Assembly (NCBI GenBank): GCA_025358305.1
Contig: JANYJZ010000034.1
Location: 1-64,000, forward strand
Origin: Ignavibacteriota bacterium
Lineage (GTDB): Bacteria; Bacteroidota; Ignavibacteria; UBA10030; SZUA-254
Length of the DNA: 64,000 nt
Direction: 5' to 3'
In this document: in pieces, positions 1-9,100 of the stretch
How the letters are laid out: each line of letters opens with the position of its first letter
How positions within the stretch are numbered: the stretch's first letter is position 1
Made by a program: the position numbers and the translations under genes
Notes under the pieces: generated by a model
The model's database searches: none
Told to the model about the DNA's origin: nothing
What the model saw: the letters and a program-made list of their open reading frames with translations, nothing else

Positions 1-1
1 C

Positions 2-535
2 TTTTCCATTTCCCTTGGCAGAGCGAACCTCCTCGGCGTGCCGCTCTTCCTCTTCCTGGCGGGCGCGGTCGTTGTCCCGTACGGCCTTCTCTGGGGCTGG
101 ACACGCCTCTATCTCGCCTTCAATGAATTCATGAACTGGCAGCGGTTCGTACCAGCCATCGTCGTCGGAACGATCGTCCACGAGGGGCTCCACGGCCTCG
201 GCTGGACATTCTTTGGGAGCCTCGCGCCACGATCGGTACGCTACGGCTTCAACCTGAGAACGGTGACGCCCTATGCGCACTGCACGGTGCCGATGAAGGC
301 TTCGGACTACCGCAAGGGGACCGTCCTGCCGGGCATCATGCTTGGGGTCCTCCCTGCCGCCGTCGGACTCGTCGCGGAGTCGGGGATTCTCATCATGTTC
401 GCTGCGTTCTTCCTCGCCGCCGCCTCGGGCGATTTTCTCTGCCTGTGGATCATGCGCAGCGTTCCTTACGATGTGTGGGTGACCGACCATCCCACCCGGG
501 CAGGTTGTCTCGTGACCGGGACGGCGCCCTCATGA
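2..535 (+). CDS. DUF3267-like membrane metalloprotease-like protein, 5' partial
   Basis: The frame is open from base 2. A GTG at 38 could start translation, but the upstream codons already read like the same hydrophobic protein, so the true start probably lies before the window. An HExxH zinc-protease motif (HEGLH) is encoded at 179-193, next to a membrane segment, and two more hydrophobic segments follow near the C-terminus. This arrangement matches the DUF3267 putative zincin family, whose substrates are mostly unknown. The stop overlaps an ATG at 532, but the ORF from there is not convincing. Family assignment is by motif and topology only; proteolytic activity is inferred. Confidence 0.7.
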   Translation, partial: FSISLGRANLLGVPLFLFLAGAVVVPYGLLWGWTRLYLAFNEFMNWQRFVPAIVVGTIVHEGLHGLGWTFFGSLAPRSVRYGFNLRTVTPYAHCTVPMKASDYRKGTVLPGIMLGVLPAAVGLVAESGILIMFAAFFLAAASGDFLCLWIMRSVPYDVWVTDHPTRAGCLVTGTAPS

Positions 536-699
536 CACGGAAAGACCTCAAGGAGCGATGGTCCTCTGTTCTCACCGGACCGCTCCGGAGGGCATTCGGG
601 ATAGCGGCCGGAAAATGGCTCAAACAGCTCCTCGGAGCGTCATACTACCCGCCCCAAGCTCCGTTCGCCGAGGCGCAGCCACCGTTCACCGAATTTCTG

Positions 700-728
700 C
701 TGTTTTCGCTCGGAAGCCTCGGTATATT
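700..728 (+). promoter_or_regulatory. Probable promoter of the LiaF-like/LytTR operon
   Basis: CTGTTT at 700-705 and TATATT at 723-728 are separated by 17 bp and lie 30 bp before the ATG at 759. The -10 box fits the TAnnTT pattern found repeatedly in this window; the -35 departs from TTG at its first base. The rest of the 536-758 gap shows no convincing gene. Confidence 0.45.
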
Positions 729-758
729 ACTCCCGCACATTAGCGAAAGGAGTATTTC

Positions 759-1136
759 ATGGAAGAACAACGTCACTCTCGGTACAGCGGACAACTCGTC
801 GTCGGGTTCGCCCTCATGGTCATGGGGATCCTCTTTCTCATGGACAATGCCGACCTCATCAATATCGGACCCGTCTGGAGGTTCTGGCCGCTCATCCTCG
901 TCGCGGGCGGAGCAGCGAAGTTCCTGGGCGCCCAACGGTCCAAAGAGATGATCCAAGGCGCATGGATCGCCTTCGCCGGCGCCTGGATCTACATCTCCAT
1001 CAACCACGTCCTGGGGCTCCATTTCGGGACGACCTGGCCTCTACTCGTCATCGCCTGGGGGATCACGATCCTCTTGAAGGGCATGCTGAAGCCCGCCGGC
1101 AACGGCGCGCAGAAAGAAGGGTACTGTGGACAATAG
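759..1136 (+). CDS. DUF5668/LiaI-LiaF-type transmembrane protein
   Basis: A 125-residue membrane protein with four predicted helices arranged as two hairpins. It carries the typical phrases GILFLMDN and FWPLILVAGG of the LiaI-LiaF-like transmembrane region (DUF5668). A good Shine-Dalgarno (aaaggag) precedes the ATG. Proteins of this family sit in membrane-stress modules such as LiaFSR in Firmicutes, but their biochemical role in FCB bacteria is not established. The 3' end overlaps the next gene by 11 bp, and that gene contains the same transmembrane unit, so the two look like a duplicated pair. A role in sensing envelope state for the downstream LytS/LytTR pair is inference. Confidence 0.8.
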   Translation: MEEQRHSRYSGQLVVGFALMVMGILFLMDNADLINIGPVWRFWPLILVAGGAAKFLGAQRSKEMIQGAWIAFAGAWIYISINHVLGLHFGTTWPLLVIAWGITILLKGMLKPAGNGAQKEGYCGQ

Positions 1137-1821
1137 CCGATCGTTCCGAATCACGCCGCAGGTGGTCATCGGCATCGTCGTCATCCTCCTTGGCGTCCTG
1201 TTCACGCTCGACAACCTCGACCTGATCGACGCGTCGCGCGTCATCCGGTTCTGGCCCGCGCTCTTCATCGTCTACGGGATCGCAAAGCTCTCGGACACCC
1301 AGAACCTCCCCGGGCGCCTGTGGGGCTCGATCGCGATCATCGTCGGGGCGTTCATGCTCCTCGACCGGATCGGGATTCTCACGTTCCGACTCCACGAGTG
1401 GTGGCCGCTCGTCCTCATCGCCGTCGGCGGGTCGATGCTCATCCGCTCGATGAACCGGCGCACGCCGACCGCCGACCCGGCCGCACCCACGGACTCGAGT
1501 GTGACCCTCTTGGCGCTCCTCGGCGGGTTCGAACGATCGAACAGCTCTCAGGACTTCCGCGGCGGGGACATCACTGCTGTCATGGGCGGGTGCGAGCTCG
1601 ACCTCCGGCACGCCTCGATGAGCGGCGAGGCCGTCATCGACATCTTCGCCATCTGGGGAGGGGTGCACATCAAGGTCCCGGAGGATTGGAGCGTCTCCGT
1701 CCAGGGCCTCCCCATCATGGGCGCCATCGAAGACAAGACCTATTCGCCGAAGGGCGGATCGGGCAAGCTCCTCGTCGTGAAAGGAACCGTCATCATGGGC
1801 GGCGTAGAGATCACGAATTGA
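1126..1821 (+). CDS. LiaF-like protein (DUF5668 plus cell-wall-active response C-terminal domain)
   Basis: This 231-residue protein starts with GTG at 1126, with aagaagg just upstream, and overlaps the previous stop codon. Residues 1-110 repeat the four-helix LiaI-LiaF unit (GVLFTLDN, FWPALFIVYG). Residues 125-231 form the soluble beta-rich domain seen in LiaF/YvqF-type 'cell wall-active antibiotics response' proteins, with a repeated glycine pattern (ALLGGFER, AVMGGCELDL, GTVIMGG). In Bacillus, LiaF restrains the LiaS kinase. Here the next two genes are a LytS-type kinase and a LytTR regulator, so an analogous inhibitory role is plausible but inferred. Confidence 0.82.
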   Translation: MDNSRSFRITPQVVIGIVVILLGVLFTLDNLDLIDASRVIRFWPALFIVYGIAKLSDTQNLPGRLWGSIAIIVGAFMLLDRIGILTFRLHEWWPLVLIAVGGSMLIRSMNRRTPTADPAAPTDSSVTLLALLGGFERSNSSQDFRGGDITAVMGGCELDLRHASMSGEAVIDIFAIWGGVHIKVPEDWSVSVQGLPIMGAIEDKTYSPKGGSGKLLVVKGTVIMGGVEITN

Positions 1822-1849
1822 CCGCCGGCAGCCCCGCGAGTGAGGCCTG

Positions 1850-2917
1850 ATGCATCCCCTCCTCGCCGACATGCAGAAGCTGGGGCTCTACCTCATCGCG
1901 TGGCTCATCCTGAGCGTGATGTTCGCCGCGTTCCTCACCCTTTCGGGCGGCATGGAATGGTATCACGCCGGGACGCTCGTCATCCCCCTCATGCTCGTCT
2001 ACTCGTTCATCTGCCTCTCCGCCTGGTACGTCTGCCGGTCGTTCCCCCTCAAATCGACGTCCGTCACACAGCTCCTCTCGGTCTTTGTGATCACGGCGGC
2101 CGTCTCGAGTTCGGTCTGGATCGTCCTCGGCAACGTATGGCTTTCCGTCCTCGACCAGACCGGACTCTTCGCTGCCGGGACGAATCCCGCCCAATTCGAG
2201 GTCCGGCAGCTCTTTGGGTTCGGGGTGGTGCTCTATTTGTTGGCGGCGGCGACGCATTACATCATGATCACGTTCGAACTTTCCCGCGAAGCCGAGCAGC
2301 GGGCGCTCCACGCGAAACTCCACGCGAACGAGGCTGAGCTGCGCTCGTTGCGGGCGCAGATCGACCCGCATTTTCTCTTTAATAGCCTGAGCTCCATCAG
2401 TACGCTCATCACGAGAAAACCCGACGACGCCCGGGAGATGTGCCTGACGCTCGCGGAGTTCCTCCGGAAAAGCCTCCAGTACGGCGCCAAGGAGCTCATC
2501 TCGCTCGACGAGGAGCTTTCGCTCTCGATGCGCTACCTGCAGATCGAACAGATCCGCTTCGGCTCGCGTCTCATTGTCCGGGAGGAGGTCGCTCCGGAGG
2601 CGAGGGCGTGCATGGTCCCGCCGCTCATTCTGCAGCCGCTCATCGAGAACGCCGTCGGACACGGCATCGCCCACCTCCTGGACGGAGGCACCATCACGAT
2701 ACGGGCCGGACGCACGCCGGTGAACCTCACGATCTCGGTGGAGAACCCGTTCGACGCGGACAAGCCCGCGAGCAGGGGGAACGGCCTCGGCTTGGACAAT
2801 GTCCGCAAGCGGCTTCGGACGCTCTACGACGCCGACGCCACCCTCACGGTGTCCGACGCGGAGACGACGTTCACGGCCGGGATCGTCATGCCCGCATCCG
2901 AAGTATCCCTGAAATGA
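1850..2917 (+). CDS. LytS/YehU-family sensor histidine kinase
   Basis: A 355-residue membrane kinase. Four hydrophobic helices fall at about 12-32, 41-63, 75-95 and 121-141. A short coiled linker leads to the His_kinase domain with phospho-acceptor His174 in QIDPHFLFNSL, the hallmark of the LytS class. The HATPase domain follows, with the N-box LIENAVGHGI and G-box GNGLGLDNVRKRL. There is no large external sensor domain, so the membrane segments or a partner protein must sense the signal. Its stop codon overlaps the ATG of the response regulator (ATGA), indicating translational coupling. It lies 28 bp after the LiaF-like gene, in the same apparent operon. Confidence 0.92.
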   Translation: MHPLLADMQKLGLYLIAWLILSVMFAAFLTLSGGMEWYHAGTLVIPLMLVYSFICLSAWYVCRSFPLKSTSVTQLLSVFVITAAVSSSVWIVLGNVWLSVLDQTGLFAAGTNPAQFEVRQLFGFGVVLYLLAAATHYIMITFELSREAEQRALHAKLHANEAELRSLRAQIDPHFLFNSLSSISTLITRKPDDAREMCLTLAEFLRKSLQYGAKELISLDEELSLSMRYLQIEQIRFGSRLIVREEVAPEARACMVPPLILQPLIENAVGHGIAHLLDGGTITIRAGRTPVNLTISVENPFDADKPASRGNGLGLDNVRKRLRTLYDADATLTVSDAETTFTAGIVMPASEVSLK

Positions 2918-3660
2918 AGCCTCCAACGATACGCGCCGTCATCGTTGACGACGAAGAGCTCGCCCGGACCGCGCTCCTGGACCAGCTCGCCCGGCACCCG
3001 GAGATCGAGATCGCCGCGGAGTGTACGAACGGTTTCGAAGCAGTCAAGGCGGTCGCCGAACTCAAGCCGGCGCTCCTCTTCCTCGACGTTCAGATGCCGA
3101 AACTCAACGGGTTCGAGGTCCTCGAGCTCACCGGGAGCGACATGGCGGTCATCTTCGTCACGGCCTACGACCAGTATGCGATCAAGGCGTTCGAGGTCAA
3201 CGCCGTTGACTACCTCCTCAAGCCCTTCAGCGCGGCGCGCTTCGACGAGGCCCTCGCCAGAGCCCTCGAACAGCTCACCCGGAAGGACTTTTCCCGGTCC
3301 GCAGAACTCCTGACGTTTGCCCGGTCGGCGGCCGCACCTCTCGAACGCATCCTCATCCGGAACGGGTCGGACGTCGCCGTCATCCCGGTCGGCACGGTCG
3401 ACTACATCGAGGCCCAGGACGACTACGTCTCGGTCGCCGCCCAAGGGAAGAAATACCTCAAACCGCAGCGGCTCTCCGATCTCGAACTCCAGCTCGATCC
3501 GAAGCGCTTTGTCCGGATCCACCGGTCGTACATCCTCAATATCGACCGGATCTCCCGGATCGAACTCTACGCCAAGGACAGCCGCATCGTCATCCTCAAG
3601 GACGGCTCCCAGCTCCCGGTGAGCCGCGCCGGACACGAAAAGCTCAAGGCACTTCTTTAG
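2914..3660 (+). CDS. LytTR-family response regulator
   Basis: The start is the ATG at 2914, which overlaps the kinase stop. The protein has 248 residues. A receiver domain (1-120) shows the acidic pair Asp12-Asp13, phospho-acceptor Asp58 in LLFLDVQMP and Lys103 in LLKPF. A LytTR DNA-binding domain (about 140-247) carries the typical IEAQDDYVSV and RFVRIHRSYILNI phrases. It is the cognate partner of the preceding LytS-type kinase. Family members commonly control cell-wall, secretion or metabolite-responsive genes; the target genes here are unknown. It is the last gene of this operon. Confidence 0.93.
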   Translation: MKPPTIRAVIVDDEELARTALLDQLARHPEIEIAAECTNGFEAVKAVAELKPALLFLDVQMPKLNGFEVLELTGSDMAVIFVTAYDQYAIKAFEVNAVDYLLKPFSAARFDEALARALEQLTRKDFSRSAELLTFARSAAAPLERILIRNGSDVAVIPVGTVDYIEAQDDYVSVAAQGKKYLKPQRLSDLELQLDPKRFVRIHRSYILNIDRISRIELYAKDSRIVILKDGSQLPVSRAGHEKLKALL

Positions 3661-3703
3661 CCCACACCCGCCCTATCGCTCCAAACAGGGACAAACGAGT
3701 CGT

Positions 3704-3732
3704 TTGCACTCGAATGTTTTTTTTCGCATCTT
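3704..3732 (+). promoter_or_regulatory. Possible promoter of the S46 peptidase gene
   Basis: TTGCAC at 3704-3709 and CATCTT at 3727-3732 are 17 bp apart. The -10 differs from the local TAnnTT pattern only in its first base. The start codon lies about 98 bp downstream. Nothing else recognisable is seen in the 169-bp gap at 3661-3829. Confidence 0.4.
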
Positions 3733-3829
3733 GACCCGCGAATCGCACGATAAACCCTGCACGACCAGCGCATTCTGAGGCGCAATTCCGCGCCCTGAAC
3801 ACCAAGGATCATACTTTAGAGGACTCACC

Positions 3830-5992
3830 ATGAAGATACGGTACCTACTTCTTGCAGCAGCCATACTGTTTCTTTTCGCTGCATGGGCCGCCGCCCCCGA
3901 CGAGGGGATGTGGCTCCTGACCCAGATCGAAAAACTCCCCTTCGCCGACATGCAGAAGCACGGCCTCACGCTGACCCCGGAGCAGATCTACAGCGCCACG
4001 GGCGTCAGCCTCAAGGACGCGATCGTGCGGCTCCCCGGCGGCACCGGCTCGTTCGTCTCGGAAAAAGGCCTCATCGTCACGAACCACCACATCGCCTACA
4101 GCGCGCTCCAGTCGGTGAGTTCGGTGAAGTCAGATTACCTGAAGAACGGCATGTCCGCTGCGACCTCTGCCGATGAGGTGCCCGTCCCGAACTACACCGC
4201 CCAGTACGTCACCGGCATGAAGGACGTCACCGCGGAGGTCCTCGGGAGCGTCTCGGACACGATGAACACCGACGACCGCTTGAAGGCCATCCGCGCGAAG
4301 TCGGCCGAGCTCGAAAAGGCGGCCAAGACCTCGCCCGACATAAACGCCACTGTCTCCGAGACCTACAATGGTGCGAGATATTTTCTCTATACGTACGCCA
4401 TCCTGAAGGACGTGCGCATCGTCTATGCGCCGCCCGAAGCGATCGGCAACTACGGCGGCGAGGTCGACAACTGGATGTGGCCGCGGCACACGGGCGACTT
4501 CGCGTTCATGCGCGCCTACGTCGGTCCCGACGGTAAGCCCGCCCTCTACGCCAAAGAGAATATCCCGTTCAAACCCCTCGCGTTCCTCCCGGTCTCCCTC
4601 CAGGGGGTGAAGGAGGACTCCTACGCGATGGTCATGGGGTTCCCGGGCCGCACGTATCGGTACCGGACGTCGTCCGAGATCGAACTGGCGAAGAACGAAT
4701 CCCTCCCCCTGACGATGCAGCTTTTCAAGACCCGGATGGACATCATCGACGCCGCCGGCAAGAACAACCGCGAGGTGGAGCTGAAGTATGCCACCATCTG
4801 GCGCCTGATGGCGAACACGTACAAGAACTACCAGGGGACGCTCGAGGGGATGCAGCGCGCCGATATCCTCAAGCAGCGCGCGGACCAGGAGAAGGCCTTC
4901 AACGAGTTCCTCCACTCGAAGCCCGAACTGGAGAAGAAGTACTCCCACGTCCTCCCCGGCATCGCGGCCGCCTATGGCGACCTAAAAACCTACAACAGGA
5001 AATCGATCGTGTTCAACCAGTTCTTGACAGGTGTGAACATGATCAAACTCGCGAACCAGTTCAAGAACTACGCCGCATCGTATACCGAACAGCCCTCGGG
5101 CAAGAAGGCGGCCCCGGACCAAAACGTCAAGACCCTCACCTCCGCCATCGCCGCGACGTTCAAGGACCACGACGAGAACGTCGACCGCCAAACCATGGCG
5201 GCGCTCATGGGCCTCGCTGCCGACCTCCCGGCCGCGGACCAGATCACCGCGATCAAGAGCGTAACGGGCGACAGCAAGGGCCCCGAGCGCGAGAAGAAGA
5301 TCCGCGAGTTCGTCGACAACCTCTATAAAGAGTCGAAACTTTCCCGCCAGGATGAATGCACGAAGCTCATGGACCGCTCCGTCAAGGATATCCAGGAGGA
5401 CCCGCTGGTGAAGTTCGCCTTGAGCCTCGACGCGGACAACGCCCCGCTTCTTGCGAAGACGAACAGCTTCAACGGCAGGATGACGAAGCTTCGGACGGAG
5501 CTTCTCCAGGCATGGATGGAATGGAAGGGCGCAGACCTCTACCCCGACGCGAACAGCACGCTCCGGCTCACCTACGGGGAAGTGAAGCCGTACAACCCCA
5601 GAGACGCCGTCCACTACGACTTTACGACGACCTTGACCGGACTCATGGACAAGGGCACCGGCGAGGACCCCTTCATCGTGCCGGACAAGCTTCGGCAACT
5701 CTGGGAAAAGAAGGACTTCGGACGCTACGCCGACCCGGCCACCGGCGACGTGCCGGTCGCGTTCCTGGCGAACCTCGACATCACCGGCGGCAACTCGGGG
5801 AGCCCCGTCATCAACGGCCGGGGCGAGCTCATCGGACTTGCGTTCGACGGCAACTGGGAGGCCGTGGTCGGAGATTACCTCTACCAGGAGCCCCTAAACC
5901 GGTCGATCAACGTGGATTCCCGCTTCATCCTGTTCTTCCTCGACAAGTATTCAAACGCCCAGAACATACTGAACGAACTCGTTATCCGGTAA
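3830..5992 (+). CDS. S46-family dipeptidyl peptidase (DPP7/DPP11 type)
   Basis: A 720-residue secreted serine exopeptidase that removes dipeptides from the N-terminus of oligopeptides, normally in the periplasm. A signal peptide covers about residues 1-22. The chymotrypsin-like triad is visible: His86/87 in IVTNHHIAY, Asp223 in PRHTGDFAF and Ser656 in GGNSGSPV. The length matches the family (about 700-720). In the S1-pocket loop LAFDGNWEAV, Gly674 occupies the place where DPP11 has Arg. That points to DPP7-like preference for hydrophobic rather than acidic P1 residues; this is inference from known family structures. The gene is single and closed by a strong terminator. Confidence 0.95.
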   Translation: MKIRYLLLAAAILFLFAAWAAAPDEGMWLLTQIEKLPFADMQKHGLTLTPEQIYSATGVSLKDAIVRLPGGTGSFVSEKGLIVTNHHIAYSALQSVSSVKSDYLKNGMSAATSADEVPVPNYTAQYVTGMKDVTAEVLGSVSDTMNTDDRLKAIRAKSAELEKAAKTSPDINATVSETYNGARYFLYTYAILKDVRIVYAPPEAIGNYGGEVDNWMWPRHTGDFAFMRAYVGPDGKPALYAKENIPFKPLAFLPVSLQGVKEDSYAMVMGFPGRTYRYRTSSEIELAKNESLPLTMQLFKTRMDIIDAAGKNNREVELKYATIWRLMANTYKNYQGTLEGMQRADILKQRADQEKAFNEFLHSKPELEKKYSHVLPGIAAAYGDLKTYNRKSIVFNQFLTGVNMIKLANQFKNYAASYTEQPSGKKAAPDQNVKTLTSAIAATFKDHDENVDRQTMAALMGLAADLPAADQITAIKSVTGDSKGPEREKKIREFVDNLYKESKLSRQDECTKLMDRSVKDIQEDPLVKFALSLDADNAPLLAKTNSFNGRMTKLRTELLQAWMEWKGADLYPDANSTLRLTYGEVKPYNPRDAVHYDFTTTLTGLMDKGTGEDPFIVPDKLRQLWEKKDFGRYADPATGDVPVAFLANLDITGGNSGSPVINGRGELIGLAFDGNWEAVVGDYLYQEPLNRSINVDSRFILFFLDKYSNAQNILNELVIR

Positions 5993-6004
5993 GGAGTTCC
6001 ACAG

Positions 6005-6057
6005 GCCCCTTCCCCCAGCGCATTTCTTTCTCGCGCTGGGGGAAGGGGCTTTGATTT
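6005..6057 (+). terminator. Strong intrinsic terminator after the S46 peptidase gene
   Basis: A perfect 17-bp GC-rich stem (6005-6021 with 6033-6049) has an 11-nt loop and is followed by tttgatttt. The T-rich tail doubles as the -35 box of the next gene's promoter. Confidence 0.9.
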
Positions 6058-6079
6058 TCATCCACGGATTGGTTAGATT
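6051..6079 (+). promoter_or_regulatory. Promoter of the T9SS cargo gene
   Basis: TTGATT at 6051-6056 and TAGATT at 6074-6079 are separated by exactly 17 bp, and the next base is G (TAGATTG). Predicted transcription would begin near 6086, giving a leader of about 80 nt. The -35 box lies inside the T-tract of the upstream terminator. Confidence 0.72.
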
Positions 6080-6167
6080 GAAGCCAGATATTTCGTCCCG
6101 CCACGCCCGACCGTACTGCACTGCACCCCGTTCGAAGGGGTCATCACCAAAGAAGGGGGAACTTCTT

Positions 6168-9100
6168 ATGCGACATTTCGACCGTCTGATCTGCGATCGC
6201 TTCTGCAGGATCGCGCTTTCCATCATTGGAACGTGTCTCGTCATCACCTCGTCACTCACGGTCGCCTGGTCCGGCGTGCATCAGTCGAGCGCGCCGCAGG
6301 AACGCGCGCTGCAAGCCGCCATGCAGCTTCGGGAGTACAAGAGCCAGGCTGCCGCCAGGGGAGCAAAGTCCGGCGCGTTCGACGTCTCACGGGCGCCGGG
6401 CGCTGTCTCGCTGAGGGTGAACAACAGCGTCCAGTCAGGGTCAACCATCTACTTCCATACGAAGATGGACGCATCTCCCTTTACCTCTGTGGGCACCGTT
6501 GGCGGCAACGACGTTACGTGGCATATCACGAGCCGGGACGCGAGCTCGCCGAGCAGCAGCGCCTGGTGCGGCATCGAATCGCAGGGAAACTATCAGTCGA
6601 CGCACCGCATCGACGCTACGGCAAGCGCGACCATCGACCTGACGACCGCGGTTGCACCCGTGAAGCTGCTCTTTGCCGAATCGTTCGTGACCGAGCGCGG
6701 CTGGGATTACTGCATCCTCAAGGTGCATGTCAACGCCGACACGACGGAGACCCTCCTGCGGGGCGGCTACGGTTCGGCCCCGTCGGGGAACAGCGACGGC
6801 TGGCGGATCGTATCGTACGACCTTTCTGCGTATGCCGGCAAGCTCATCGATCTCACGTTCGAGTTTGATACGGGCGATGAGAAGTACAACGATTTTCCCG
6901 GGTGGTTCGTCGACGACATCCTCGTCTTTGATAAAGCGGGAACGATCACCGGCAAGAAATTTTTCGACGTCAACAACAACGGCGTCAAGGATGTCGGCGA
7001 ACGCGGCGTTCGGGATTGGCTCATCACAGCCGACTTCGGGCTCATTACGATGACGACGAGGACGGATGACCGGGGGCGCTACACGCTTCCCCTTCCCCTC
7101 GGAACGTATTCGGTCTCGGAGGAGCTGCGGCCGAACTGGACGCAGAAGTATCCTTTGTCCGGGACCTGGTCGATCAACCTCGCGACACCCGACACGCTCG
7201 TCGACAGCGTCCATTTCGGGAACTATACCCAGGCCAGCTTCGTCAACGGCAGGGTGTTCCACGACCTCGACCACGACGGCATCCTCAACAACAGCGACAC
7301 GGTGCTCGCGAACTGGCGGATCGATCTCGAAGACACGCTCGGCAATGTCCTCAATTTCGACAGGTCCGACTCCCTCGGTGAGTACTCCCTCTACGTCTAC
7401 CAGCCGGGACGCTACATCGTCCGCGAGATCCCGAAGGCGGGATGGGTCCAGTCGGCGCCTGTTGCGGAGACCTACACGATCGACATTCCCAACCTCAACA
7501 CCGTCTCGAACGGGAACGACTTCGGCAACTACTACTCCCCGCTGACGAACGCCATCATCGGCCAGAAGTTCAACGACCGCAACCGCAACGGCGTCTGGGA
7601 CGGCGGCGAAGAGCCGGTCGCAGGGTTCAAGATCCAGCTCTGGCGCAAGGGGAACGGCAGCAACTACAACCTCTTCCGGACCCGCGAGACCGACTCCAGC
7701 GGCTACTACCAGTTCCTGAGCCTCCCGGCCGACACGTACCGCGTCAAGGAGATCCAGCAGCTCGCCTGGTGGCGCTCCGTGCCGGAGTCGTCGTATGCGG
7801 TGATCCTCGCAAGCGGCGAGACGGCGGACAGCCTCAACTTCGGCAACTACCAGATCGCGCCGGGCTCCATCGGCGGCATGAAATTCAATGACACGAACGG
7901 CAACGGCGTTCGTGATTCCGGAGAAACGGGACTTCAGGGTTGGAAGATCGATTTGAGCGGGGATGTCTCCGCCACGGCGTTCACCGATGTGAACGGCCAG
8001 TACACCTTCCCGGGCCTCTATCCCGGCTCGTACGCCGTGAGCGAGGTCTGGCGCGACGGCTGGCGCCAGACGCTCCCGGCAGATCTTGGTCTCCACATGA
8101 TCCTGATGGGGCCCGAACAGGACCTCGCGGGCGTCGACTTCGGCAACGTCCGGGACAGCTCGTTCGCGACGACGTTCCGAACGTTCATGTACGACAGTCT
8201 CGCTCTCGGGAAGGACCACAACGGCAAGCAGAAGCCCGTCAAGCCGGTCCCGGACCGGGACGAGTTCACGTTCGATTTCATCACGCTCAACCCCGACTCC
8301 TTCACGACGAACCTCCGGGTGAAGTTCCCGGTCCCGCTCATGCCGGGGACCGTGACGTCGACCCCTCCCGGAACGGTCTCCTTCGAGAACGCGAAGAACA
8401 AGATCATGAAAATCGCGTTCGATCCTCCGGTCCAGGTCCAGCGGGTCACGGTCCACGCGTTCTCACAGAAGCCGGTCCTGCAGACGATCGTGACCATGCG
8501 CTTCACGTTCTCCGGCGGATCGACGATCCAGTCGAACTCGCTCTACAGCCCGGCCCTCAACGTCGTCCGCTGGCCGATGCCGAACACCATCAACCTCCTC
8601 CAGCAGGTCGGGGCCGGACTGAAGGTCGGGCTCGGCGGGCCTCACAGCGTCGTCCACCCGTCGTACAAGGAGATCCTGAAGTCGCTCGCCGACAAGCCGG
8701 ACCGCCTGCACCTCGGCAACCCGCGGTGCCTTGACAAGTTCAGCGGACCGTCGGGCAAATCGATCAAGAAGCAGCAGAAGTATCTCGACCCGACGAAGCA
8801 TAATAACGTGCTGCTCGGCGAGGCCATTGCCCTCCAGGTGAACATCCGCTCGAGCGACCTCATGCGGACGCCCGCCGGGTTCGGCAACCTGATCTACGAC
8901 GAGGGGACGGGGCCGGCGATGCCTCTCAACAACATGTCGGTCCGGGAGATCGCCGCCGCGCTCGACGCGTTCATGTCGTCGTACAAGGACAGCCTCCCGA
9001 GCCCCGCGTGCACGATGCCGGCCCCATGGGCCGGACTCACGCCGGACACGCTCTACGATCGCATCAGGAAGATCAACGGGGCGTTCTCCGGTCCGCTCGA

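Noticed and set aside
532-951. Plus-strand ORF starting MTRKDLKERW with ATGA overlap to the first gene
   Set aside because: The start looks coupled, but the frame runs 190 bp into the well-supported DUF5668 gene and its second half is Ser/Trp-rich shadow sequence. At most the first 60 codons could be a decayed gene.
6441-8456. Minus-strand ORF of 671 codons opposite the T9SS cargo gene
   Set aside because: It mirrors the codon bias of the real plus-strand gene, is rich in Arg/Asp/Val with no domain, and lacks a ribosome site.
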